A DNA stretch of 64,000 nucleotides from Anaerosporobacter faecicola (GTDB lineage: Bacteria; Bacillota; Clostridia; Lachnospirales; Lachnospiraceae). How positions within the stretch are numbered: position 1 is the first letter of the stretch; each line of letters opens with the position of its first letter. Under the pieces are notes generated by a model. That model made no database searches. It had not been told where the DNA came from and saw nothing but the letters and a program-made list of their open reading frames with translations. Shown here piece after piece: positions 47,222 through 54,693 of this stretch. The DNA lies in contig NZ_JAAQRO010000003.1 of NCBI RefSeq assembly GCF_012070565.1, positions 62,001 through 126,000 of the forward strand, read 5' to 3'. The position numbers and the translations under genes are program-made.

Positions 47222-47310
47222 TTTTCGTATTGTAAAAGCACATCGTGAGTAGCAATACGTAGTATCTAGAGCGGCAAATTACTTTTTGACGCTTTAATCA
47301 TTATATGTTT
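47222..47310 (+). repeat. Two-hairpin element R1, copy a, in the leader of purM
   Basis: Hairpin 1: CGTATTG (47226-47232) pairs with CAATACG (47253-47259), with a nested GCAC/GTG. Hairpin 2: AGAGCG pairs with CGCTTT around the conserved loop GCAAATTACTTTTTGA. It ends TAATCATTATATG. Located 22 nt before the purM start. Homologous to 24313-24409 (minus) and 63361-63446 (minus). Confidence 0.8.
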
Positions 47311-47332
47311 GAATTAACAGGAGGAACGTAAC

Positions 47333-48358
47333 ATGGATTACAAGAACGCTGGCGTTGATATTGAAGCAGGATATAAAGCAGTTGAATTAATGAAAAAACA
47401 TATTGGACAAACAATGAGAAGCGAAGTTCTTACGAATATCGGTGGATTCTCAGGAGCATTCTCTCTTGCTGGGTTTAAAGGTATGGAAGAGCCAACTTTA
47501 GTATCAGGAACAGATGGTGTTGGAACTAAATTAAAACTTGCTTTTATTCTTGATAAACATGATACAATCGGTATTGACTGTGTTGCAATGTGTGTAAATG
47601 ATATTGCATGTGCAGGTGGTGAACCATTGTTCTTCCTTGATTATATAGCATGTGGAAAGAACGATCCAGAAAAGATTGCAACGATTGTAAGTGGTGTTGC
47701 GAACGGTTGCGTACAATCAGGTGCAGCTTTGATTGGTGGAGAAACAGCAGAGATGCCTGGATTTTATCCTGTAGATGAATATGATCTTGCAGGTTTTGCA
47801 GTTGGTATTGTTGATAAGAAGAATCTGATCACAGGAAAAGATTTAACAGAGGGTGATGTATTGATTGGTATTGCTTCATCCGGTATTCATAGTAACGGTT
47901 ATTCCTTAGTTCGAAAAGTTTTCAATATGAATCGAGAAGCACTAGATACATATTATGAGTCTCTTGGTGCAACACTTGGAGAAACCTTATTAACACCTAC
48001 GAAGATTTATGTGAAAGCATTACGCTCCTTAAAAGAAGGTGGAGTAACGGTGAAAGCATGTAGTCATATTACTGGTGGTGGTTTCTATGAGAATATCCCA
48101 AGAATGCTTCCAGAAGGAATTCATGCATTTGTTAAGAAGAATAGTTATCCAATCCCTCCAATCTTCAATATGTTAGCAACAGATGGAGATATTACAGAAC
48201 AGATGATGTACAATACCTACAATATGGGATTAGGAATGATGATCGCTGTTAATAAAGATCAAGTTGACGTTGCAATTCGTCAGATTGAAGCAGCAGGAGA
48301 AAAAGCATATGTTGTTGGTGAAGTGAAAAAGGGCGATAAAGGAATCACAGTAGAATAA
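47333..48358 (+). CDS. purM: Phosphoribosylformylglycinamidine cyclo-ligase
   Basis: 341-residue AIR synthetase, the fifth step of purine synthesis. Signatures: [56 protein letters not shown] and [16 protein letters not shown]. Length typical. AGGAGG sits 8-9 nt upstream. First gene of purM-purN-purD; the structured R1 element occupies its leader. Confidence 0.97.
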   Translation: MDYKNAGVDIEAGYKAVELMKKHIGQTMRSEVLTNIGGFSGAFSLAGFKGMEEPTLVSGTDGVGTKLKLAFILDKHDTIGIDCVAMCVNDIACAGGEPLFFLDYIACGKNDPEKIATIVSGVANGCVQSGAALIGGETAEMPGFYPVDEYDLAGFAVGIVDKKNLITGKDLTEGDVLIGIASSGIHSNGYSLVRKVFNMNREALDTYYESLGATLGETLLTPTKIYVKALRSLKEGGVTVKACSHITGGGFYENIPRMLPEGIHAFVKKNSYPIPPIFNMLATDGDITEQMMYNTYNMGLGMMIAVNKDQVDVAIRQIEAAGEKAYVVGEVKKGDKGITVE

Positions 48359-48367
48359 GAAGAATGG

Positions 48368-48399
48368 TAGGCGGCTTGTGCTTCGCATCAAGTCGCCTA
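48368..48399 (+). other. Hairpin between purM and purN
   Basis: TAGGCGGCTTG (48368-48378) pairs with CAAGTCGCCTA (48389-48399) with one G-T pair. No T-run follows, so it is more likely an RNA stability or attenuating hairpin than a terminator. Confidence 0.55.
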
Positions 48400-48425
48400 A
48401 TTTGGAAGGGAGCAGGTTTCTTTTG

Positions 48426-49049
48426 ATGAAGATTGCAGTGTTAGTTTCTGGAGGTGGAACAAACCTTCAGGCAATAATAGATAAGATTGAGAACAAGACA
48501 ATCACGAATACGAGTATTGCAGTAGTGATTAGTAATAAGAAAGATGCGTATGCACTTACAAGAGCGAAGAATCATGGAATCCCAGCAGAGTGTATCTCTC
48601 CAAAGGATTTTGAGACGAGAGAGATGTTTAACCAGACACTGGTAGAGCGTATTCAGTCTTATGATGTGGATCTTGTAGTTTTAGCAGGTTATCTGGTTAT
48701 CTTACCAGAAATTCTTGTAAACGCATATCCTAATCGAATCATTAACATTCATCCGTCTTTGATTCCTGCATTTTGCGGACCAGGTATGTATGGTTTACGA
48801 GTTCATGAAGCGGTGCTTGATCGTGGTGTGAAAGTTACAGGAGCTACCGTACATTTTGTAGATACAGGCGTGGATAGTGGACCAATCCTTTTGCAAAAGG
48901 CAGTAGAGATTAAGCAGGAAGATACGCCTGAGGTTTTACAAAAGAGAGTAATGGAACAGGCAGAATGGAACATCCTTCCTCAAGCGATTAATCTAATCGC
49001 GAATAAGAAAGTGGAAGTATCCAATGGTCATGCTCTTATAAGAAATTGA
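48426..49049 (+). CDS. purN: Phosphoribosylglycinamide formyltransferase
   Basis: 207-residue 10-formyl-THF-dependent GAR transformylase. The N-terminus KIAVLVSGGGTNLQAIIDKI, the INIHPSLIPAFCGPGMYG active-site region with the catalytic His and the TGATVHFVDTGVDSGPILLQ loop with Asp are all present. A longer open frame begins at a TTG at 48378 but the ATG at 48426 gives the conserved N-terminus; a TTG at 48423 has slightly better spacing from AAGGGAG (48406-48412). Second gene of the operon. Confidence 0.95.
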   Translation: MKIAVLVSGGGTNLQAIIDKIENKTITNTSIAVVISNKKDAYALTRAKNHGIPAECISPKDFETREMFNQTLVERIQSYDVDLVVLAGYLVILPEILVNAYPNRIINIHPSLIPAFCGPGMYGLRVHEAVLDRGVKVTGATVHFVDTGVDSGPILLQKAVEIKQEDTPEVLQKRVMEQAEWNILPQAINLIANKKVEVSNGHALIRN

Positions 49050-49212
49050 AATTAATATCATTTATACAAGCTTCGCGTTTGATTGCTCTGAACGGGTAGG
49101 TAATTGCTGTTTTCATGAAAAAACGCGCGCTCGCTTGGCTTCACACGTGAAGTTTTCGTTGTACGAAGTTAAATTGGTTATACTAGGTTGATATAGGAAA
49201 GGTGGAAGAACA

Positions 49213-50493
49213 ATGAAGGTTCTTATTGTTGGTAGTGGCGGAAGAGAGCATGCAATTGCAACTTCAGTTGCAAAAAGCAAACATGTGGATAAGATATATT
49301 GTGCACCAGGTAATGCGGGAATTGCTGCGGTAGCAGAGTGTGTGAATATTGGTGCAATGGAATTAGACAAATTAGTAGATTTCGCAGAAGAAAATGCGAT
49401 TGATCTTACGATTATCGGTATGGATGATCCTCTAGTAGCAGGCATTGTTGATCGTTTCGAAGAAAGAGGACTACGTGTATTTGGACCAAGAAAGAATGCA
49501 GCGATTATTGAAGGATCAAAAGCATTTTCAAAAGATTTGATGAAGAAATATCATATACCAACTGCAGCTTATGAGACATTTGATTCTCCAGAGAAGGCAC
49601 TTGCTTATCTAGAAACAAGTAAATATCCAATCGTACTAAAAGCAGATGGTTTGGCTCTTGGAAAAGGGGTATTGATCTGTAATACATTGGAAGAAGCCAA
49701 AGCTGGTGTAAAAACTATTATGTTAGATAAACAATTTGGTAGCGCTGGTAACTGTTTAGTGGTTGAAGAATTCATGACAGGTAGAGAAGTTTCTGTTCTA
49801 TCCTATTGTGATGGAACGCATATTAAGACAATGACAAGTGCACAAGATCATAAACGTGCGAAGGATGGGGACAAAGGATTGAATACAGGTGGAATGGGAA
49901 CTTTCTCCCCAAGTCCATTCTATACAAAAGAAGTAGATGATTTCTGCAACCAATATATCTACCAAGCTACGATGGATGCGATGAAAGCAGAAGGCAGAGA
50001 CTTTACAGGGATTTTGTTCTTTGGATTAATGCTTACACAAGATGGTCCGAAAGTATTGGAATATAACGCGCGTTTCGGTGACCCAGAAGCACAGGTTGTG
50101 CTACCACGTATGAAAAATGATATTGTGGAAGTAATGAATGCATGTATTGATGGTAAATTAGAAGACATTGACCTTCAATTTGAAGACAATGCAGCTGTAT
50201 GTGTTGTCTTAGCTTCTGCAGGATATCCTGAGAAGTATGAAAAAGGAATTCAAATCACAGGATTTGAGAATTTTGAAGGAAAAGATGGGTATTATGTTTT
50301 TCATGCAGGAACAAAAGCAACAGAAGATGGCATCGTAACCAATGGAGGGCGTGTTCTAGGCGTAACAGCAAAAGGAGCTACTCTAAAGGAAGCCCGAGCG
50401 AATGCTTATAAAGCAACAGAATGGATTAATTTTTCTAATAAGTACATGAGAAATGATATTGGAAAAGCCATTGATGATGTTCAACAGAAGTAA
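49213..50493 (+). CDS. purD: Phosphoribosylamine--glycine ligase
   Basis: 426-residue ATP-grasp GAR synthetase. Signatures: KVLIVGSGGREHAIATSVAK, the ATP-grasp segment YPIVLKADGLALGKGVLI, NTGGMGTFSPSPFYT and LEYNARFGDPEAQVVLPRM. Typical length. It lies 163 bp after purN; that gap is non-coding and has no T-run terminator, so purD is probably the third gene of the operon. The next feature is the operon terminator. Confidence 0.97.
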   Translation: MKVLIVGSGGREHAIATSVAKSKHVDKIYCAPGNAGIAAVAECVNIGAMELDKLVDFAEENAIDLTIIGMDDPLVAGIVDRFEERGLRVFGPRKNAAIIEGSKAFSKDLMKKYHIPTAAYETFDSPEKALAYLETSKYPIVLKADGLALGKGVLICNTLEEAKAGVKTIMLDKQFGSAGNCLVVEEFMTGREVSVLSYCDGTHIKTMTSAQDHKRAKDGDKGLNTGGMGTFSPSPFYTKEVDDFCNQYIYQATMDAMKAEGRDFTGILFFGLMLTQDGPKVLEYNARFGDPEAQVVLPRMKNDIVEVMNACIDGKLEDIDLQFEDNAAVCVVLASAGYPEKYEKGIQITGFENFEGKDGYYVFHAGTKATEDGIVTNGGRVLGVTAKGATLKEARANAYKATEWINFSNKYMRNDIGKAIDDVQQK

Positions 50494-50559
50494 CCCCATT
50501 ATTTAGACGGAAGAGTATCTTGTTTATAATGAGTTCATATTGATAATGAATTTATACAA

Positions 50560-50694
50560 AAAAGATGATCCCATATAGGTTTTCAATTATGACTGACTCA
50601 TATTGTGAGAGCACAACAAAGTGCATTGCAATACGTAGTGTTAAGAGGTAATGTATTACCTCTTGTATCATAGAAAACGATATGGGATTTTTTC
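50560..50694 (+). terminator. Terminator after purD with a nested R1-like sequence
   Basis: ATCCCATATAGGTTTTC (50568-50584) pairs with GAAAACGATATGGGAT (50673-50688), followed by six T residues. The long loop holds AGCACAACAAAGTGCATTG then CAATACGTAGTG (50609-50641), related to hairpin 1 of element R1, and a perfect AAGAGGTAAT/ATTACCTCTT hairpin (50643-50663). Confidence 0.75.
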
Positions 50695-50727
50695 TTGACA
50701 TAAAATCGAACTAGTGGTACGATTTTA
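50695..50727 (+). promoter_or_regulatory. Promoter and likely TetR operator
   Basis: TTGACA (50695-50700) and TACGAT (50718-50723) are 17 bp apart. The spacer is flanked by a perfect inverted repeat, TAAAATCG (50701-50708) and CGATTTTA (50720-50727), so a repressor bound there would cover the promoter. The first gene downstream encodes a TetR-family protein, which suggests autoregulation. Confidence 0.65.
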
Positions 50728-50841
50728 ATAACGATAGTATAAAAAACGAAATAATAGTCTACAAACGTGTAAGATTGTCCTATTCTATTGTTCATGAATG
50801 ATATAGTCAACATATAGTATAGGGAGGAAAGGGAGTTAGAG

Positions 50842-51474
50842 ATGGGAGAAAAACGACAACTAGATCGAATTCGCTATAACAAAAACAATATCATAGAAAC
50901 TGCAAAACAATTATTTACGGAAAAAGGAATTGTCCAGACCACAATGGCGGATATAGCGAAGACAGCGGATTATAGTAAATCAACAATCTATGTATATTTT
51001 AAGAGTAAAGAAGAGATTTACCATCATATTATATTGGAATATATGACTACTTTACGAGATGGTTTGACAACGGTGATGCAAGAAAAGAATCGTGCAAAAG
51101 ATCGATACGATGGATTGTGTAAGGTATTGATTCAACTTCATGAAAAGAGCCCGCTGTTTTTTAAAGGCTTACTAGCAAAGATTGAAGTGAGCGCGCAAGC
51201 CATGGAAGAAGAACCTGTATTGGGAGAAATCTATACAGTGGGAGAAGAAGTGAACCATGTGATAGAAACATTTTTACAGGAAGGAATGGATGAAGGAGTT
51301 ATTCGCCAGGATCTTCCCATACCTCCAACGGTATTCATAATGTGGGCTTCTTTGTGTCAGAATATCATAATGGCGGAAGAGAAGAAAGAATATATTGCAA
51401 TGAAAATGTCACTTACAAAAGATGAATATTTGCAAACAGTATTTGACACCTTGTACAAAACAATAGACAGATAG
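50842..51474 (+). CDS. TetR/AcrR-family transcriptional regulator
   Basis: 210 residues. The N-terminal HTH is clear: IIETAKQLFTEKGIVQTTMA followed by DIAKTADYSKSTIYVYFKSKEEIYHH. The C-terminal ligand domain is helical, with a Met-rich stretch. GGGAG at 50831-50835 precedes the ATG. It begins a three-gene unit with the EFR1-like and FMN-binding proteins (gaps 34 and 28 nt), which it probably represses through the palindrome at 50701-50727. The ligand is unknown. Confidence 0.92.
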   Translation: MGEKRQLDRIRYNKNNIIETAKQLFTEKGIVQTTMADIAKTADYSKSTIYVYFKSKEEIYHHIILEYMTTLRDGLTTVMQEKNRAKDRYDGLCKVLIQLHEKSPLFFKGLLAKIEVSAQAMEEEPVLGEIYTVGEEVNHVIETFLQEGMDEGVIRQDLPIPPTVFIMWASLCQNIIMAEEKKEYIAMKMSLTKDEYLQTVFDTLYKTIDR

Positions 51475-51508
51475 TCTGCAGATCAAGTTAATAGGAAGGA
51501 GTCATAAG

Positions 51509-52228
51509 ATGAATAAAGAGGTTATTATTATATGTCAGTCCATGTATCATGGAAATACGAAAAAAATCGCAGATGCTATGGGGAGAGTGTTGCATTGTGA
51601 GGTAATCAGCTGTGAGCGTGCAAAAAAGATGGATTTGTCCAGCTATGCATGTGTAGGTTTAGGTTCTGGAATCTATTTTACATCCCATCATCCTGCAATT
51701 ATGGAGATTGCGAAAACGTTGCAACCGCAACAGGCTGCATTTATCTTCTCTACCCATGGAGCACCAATCCAAGGAAAATACCACGAACCATTGAAAACAA
51801 TATTAAAAAAGAATGGCGTATCGGTGGTTGGCGAATACTCTTGCAGAGGGTATGATTGTACAGGCCCATATAATCTGTATCATGGAGGAAACAAGGGAAA
51901 ACCAAATGAAGCAGATTTGAGAAGAGCTGAAAAGTTTATACATAAACGATTTCCTCAATATAAGAAAACGGTACATATCCCAGATGGTAGACATGTTGGA
52001 ATAGAAAGCGAAACCTGTATTGGATGTGGAAGATGTGCTGCAGTTTGTCCAATGCATGTGCTTCGGGTAGAGGAAGAAAAATGTATTATTGTGAAAGAGG
52101 AAGACTGTATTCATTGCAAACTGTGTATGGAACAGTGTACAGAAGGTGCCATTGCGGTCAAGCATACGCGTAGAGAATTGATTCGAATTGCTAAAATTCA
52201 TGCAAAACGGACAAGTTTACCGCAGTAA
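51509..52228 (+). CDS. EFR1-type flavodoxin/ferredoxin fusion protein
   Basis: 239 residues. The N-terminal ~160 residues have a flavodoxin-like fold (IICQSMYHGNTKKIADAMGR phosphate loop, GLGSGIYFTSHHP, FIFSTHGAP). The C-terminal part holds two 4Fe-4S motifs, CIGCGRCAAVCP and CIHCKLCMEQC, as in the EFR1 ferredoxin family. A cytoplasmic electron carrier is the likely role. Its position before a membrane FMN-binding protein suggests electrons pass from the cytoplasm into the membrane protein (inference). Confidence 0.88.
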   Translation: MNKEVIIICQSMYHGNTKKIADAMGRVLHCEVISCERAKKMDLSSYACVGLGSGIYFTSHHPAIMEIAKTLQPQQAAFIFSTHGAPIQGKYHEPLKTILKKNGVSVVGEYSCRGYDCTGPYNLYHGGNKGKPNEADLRRAEKFIHKRFPQYKKTVHIPDGRHVGIESETCIGCGRCAAVCPMHVLRVEEEKCIIVKEEDCIHCKLCMEQCTEGAIAVKHTRRELIRIAKIHAKRTSLPQ

Positions 52229-52256
52229 CAAGAAGATCGAATAGGAGGATTATATT

Positions 52257-52940
52257 ATGGGAATTATTACGGGTTATGTTTTACTTCTGTTACTTGCTAT
52301 CTTGTGTATGAAATTCTTTGCAAAACGATTAGGGTGGAAGAAACTTGATCGGGCACTATATCGGATTCATAAGCCAGTGGCATATATCGCAGGTGGTGTA
52401 ACACTACTCCATCTAGTGTTGACATTCCGTGTGTTTTATACAAGACCATTGATCTTATATATTGGTGGAATCGCTATGTTAGTCGTTGGAATTCTTATCG
52501 GATTATTTTATGTTCGAAGAAAACAGTTAGGTAAACGGTGGTTGCTATTTCATCAAGTAGGAGTTTGCGTATTGCTTGGCTTATTGTGTATACATATTGT
52601 TGTGTATTTTGTAGATTTTCAGGCATACAAGAAATCCATTGATGAGATTTCTATACCAGAAATTGATGTAACGAATATAGCAGATGGGACCTATGTAGGA
52701 AGTTATGATGCAGGCTATATCTATGCCAAAGTGGAGGTTACGATAGTAGCAGGGAAAATTACGAATCTACAGCTTTTGGAGCACCGAAATGAAAGAGGAG
52801 CAAAAGCGGAGGCAATCACGGGAGAAATCATGCAACAGCAAAAGATTGCGGTAGATACCATTAGTGGTGCAACCAATTCCAGTAGAGTAATACAAAAAGC
52901 AGTATGCAATGCATTACAGCATGAGGATTTGACACCTTGA
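52257..52940 (+). CDS. Membrane protein with four-His heme-type helices and a flavinylated FMN-binding domain
   Basis: 227 residues. Four hydrophobic helices (about 3-20, 38-58, 66-85, 98-120) are followed by an extracytoplasmic FMN_bind domain (about 130-220). Histidines are spaced 14 apart in two helices, His38/His52 and His99/His113, the arrangement seen in two-heme b membrane cytochromes of the ferric-reductase type. The FMN domain carries DTISGATNSS (200-209), matching the motif in which ApbE attaches FMN covalently to Thr (here Thr206). No ApbE gene is in the window. Likely an electron conduit to an extracellular acceptor, fed by the EFR1-like protein. Heme ligation is inferred from spacing only. 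Confidence 0.82.
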   Translation: MGIITGYVLLLLLAILCMKFFAKRLGWKKLDRALYRIHKPVAYIAGGVTLLHLVLTFRVFYTRPLILYIGGIAMLVVGILIGLFYVRRKQLGKRWLLFHQVGVCVLLGLLCIHIVVYFVDFQAYKKSIDEISIPEIDVTNIADGTYVGSYDAGYIYAKVEVTIVAGKITNLQLLEHRNERGAKAEAITGEIMQQQKIAVDTISGATNSSRVIQKAVCNALQHEDLTP

Positions 52941-53020
52941 TAATAATACTACATGTGCCAATAATATTCGTTAGTAAGGTGTTTACTAGAGTTTAAGAAG
53001 AAAAAGTTATGGCAATCCTT

Positions 53021-53070
53021 ATAATACGACGTATTGCTACGCACTTTGTGTTTTCATAATACGATAACAA
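53021..53070 (-). repeat. Partial R1 element (hairpin 1 only)
   Basis: On the minus strand: TTATCGTATTATGAAAACAC then AAAGTGCGTAGCAATACGTC. It matches hairpin 1 of R1 (CGTATT/AATACG arms, CAC/GTG inner pair) but lacks hairpin 2. Located between the redox operon and cfa. Confidence 0.6.
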
Positions 53071-53116
53071 GAGAAAATACAAAAACTGTGGAAGCAGATT
53101 ATAAGGAGGATATACG

Positions 53117-54274
53117 ATGCATCAATTTATAGCAGATTATTTAAGCAAATTTATTCATATTCCCTTTGCAGTGGACATGAATGGAAAACACCTTCATGTA
53201 GGGGAAGGCAAGCCAGAGTTTACGGTTACCATTCACCAAGAACTTAGTAAGAAGGATCTCCTTACTAGTACAACCCTTGCTCTTGGAGAGGCATATATGA
53301 ATGGTGTGATCGAGGTAGATCGGGATCTATATGAAGTACTGGATCTGTTCTTAGGAAATATGGAATCCTTTCATCGAGAAAAAGCAGATGGAAAGAAGAT
53401 GTACCATCTAAATCAAACCAAGAAACATCAAAAGGAGGAGGTAACTTCTCATTATGATATTGGAAATGATTTTTATGAAAAATGGTTGGACGAATCCATG
53501 AGTTATTCCTGTGCATATTTTAAAAATAATACAGACACGTTATATGAAGCACAGTGTAATAAGGTACATCATATCTTAGATAAATTGCAGTTAAAGGAAG
53601 GAATGACCCTCTTAGATATTGGTTGTGGTTGGGGATTCCTATTAAAAATTGCTGTAAAAGAATATGGGGTAAAAGGTGTTGGAATCACCCTTAGCAAAGA
53701 ACAGTATAGAAAATGCCAGGCTGATATTAAGAATGAAGGTTTACAAGAGCAATTATCTGTAGAGTTAATGGATTACCGTGATCTGAAGAAATCAGGTTAT
53801 GAATTCGATCGTGTTGTGAGCGTTGGAATGATTGAACATGTAGGACGTGGACAATATGAGGAATTCCTTTCCTGTGCGGATGCGGTAATGAAACCAGGTG
53901 CATTATTCTTGCTTCACTATATAAGCGGACATAAGGAACACTGGGGAGATCCATGGATTAAGAAATACATCTTTCCAGGAGGAATGTTGCCAAGTCTTCG
54001 AGAAATTATTTATCTTTTACCAACGTACCATTTTTACACATTAGATGTAGAGAGTTTGCGCAGACATTACAACAAAACTTTACTTTGTTGGAGAAAAAAT
54101 TACCTAGAACATGCATGTGAAATCAGAAAGGAAAAGGGAGAAGCATTCTTCCGTATGTGGGATGCATATCTGGCATCTTGTGCCGCTGCATTTCAAAATG
54201 GTGTGATCGATCTACATCAGATTCTGATGTCCAAAGGAATAAACAATGATTTGCCAATGAATCGAGTAATCTAG
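53117..54274 (+). CDS. cfa: Cyclopropane-fatty-acyl-phospholipid synthase
   Basis: 385 residues. SAM-dependent enzyme that adds a methylene group across double bonds of phospholipid acyl chains. Features: HYDIGNDFYEKWLDESMSYS, SAM motif I MTLLDIGCGWGFLLKIA, VSVGMIEHVGRGQYEEF, and the C-terminal YLASCAAAFQNGVIDLHQIL with the conserved Cys. Length is near that of the E. coli enzyme (382). AAGGAGG precedes the ATG. Monocistronic; ends at a strong terminator. Confidence 0.95.
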   Translation: MHQFIADYLSKFIHIPFAVDMNGKHLHVGEGKPEFTVTIHQELSKKDLLTSTTLALGEAYMNGVIEVDRDLYEVLDLFLGNMESFHREKADGKKMYHLNQTKKHQKEEVTSHYDIGNDFYEKWLDESMSYSCAYFKNNTDTLYEAQCNKVHHILDKLQLKEGMTLLDIGCGWGFLLKIAVKEYGVKGVGITLSKEQYRKCQADIKNEGLQEQLSVELMDYRDLKKSGYEFDRVVSVGMIEHVGRGQYEEFLSCADAVMKPGALFLLHYISGHKEHWGDPWIKKYIFPGGMLPSLREIIYLLPTYHFYTLDVESLRRHYNKTLLCWRKNYLEHACEIRKEKGEAFFRMWDAYLASCAAAFQNGVIDLHQILMSKGINNDLPMNRVI

Positions 54275-54310
54275 TAGAGAAAAAGTAGGTAAATTAGTAT
54301 CCCATGAGAT

Positions 54311-54355
54311 GCCCTTTATTATTAGAACGTTCCTCTAATAATAAAGGGCGTTTTC
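54311..54355 (+). terminator. Terminator of cfa
   Basis: Perfect 16-bp stem GCCCTTTATTATTAGA (54311-54326) / TCTAATAATAAAGGGC (54334-54349), followed by GTTTTC. Confidence 0.88.
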
Positions 54356-54693
54356 TTATGCCAAGACTTGAGGTATTACAAGGCCATTCACTCCTTGTAT
54401 ATAGAATACAAAAATGCCACGAAAATGCCATAGTTATTCAGTATTTTTGTTATAGAAAGTGGAATTAAGTTGCAAGGTTGGGAAATAAAAGGCTTTTGGG
54501 GAGAATTAACTAATATAATTATGCAAGGGTTAGATCATCAATAAAACATTGGAAAGTTTGAGTTTGAGAATAAGACGATACCTTAGCTACAGAATTCATA
54601 TTTCAAAATAAGTTATGGTGTGCAGAATAGAGGGAGTTCTAGTTGCCAGACATAAAAAGAGAAACAACGAACTGGATTGGAAAGGAGTAAACG
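54356..54693. other. Non-coding gap before the wall hydrolase gene
   Basis: About 340 bp with no gene, repeat or convincing promoter seen. The only clear signal is the AAAGGAG ribosome binding site for the next gene. The promoter of the wall hydrolase should lie here. Confidence 0.5.

Noticed and set aside
49050-49212. Repeat shared by the purN-purD gap and 58320-58345 (TTTTCG.TGTACGAAGTT)
   Set aside because: Only about 17 bp agree and the flanks do not; too short to call a repeat family.
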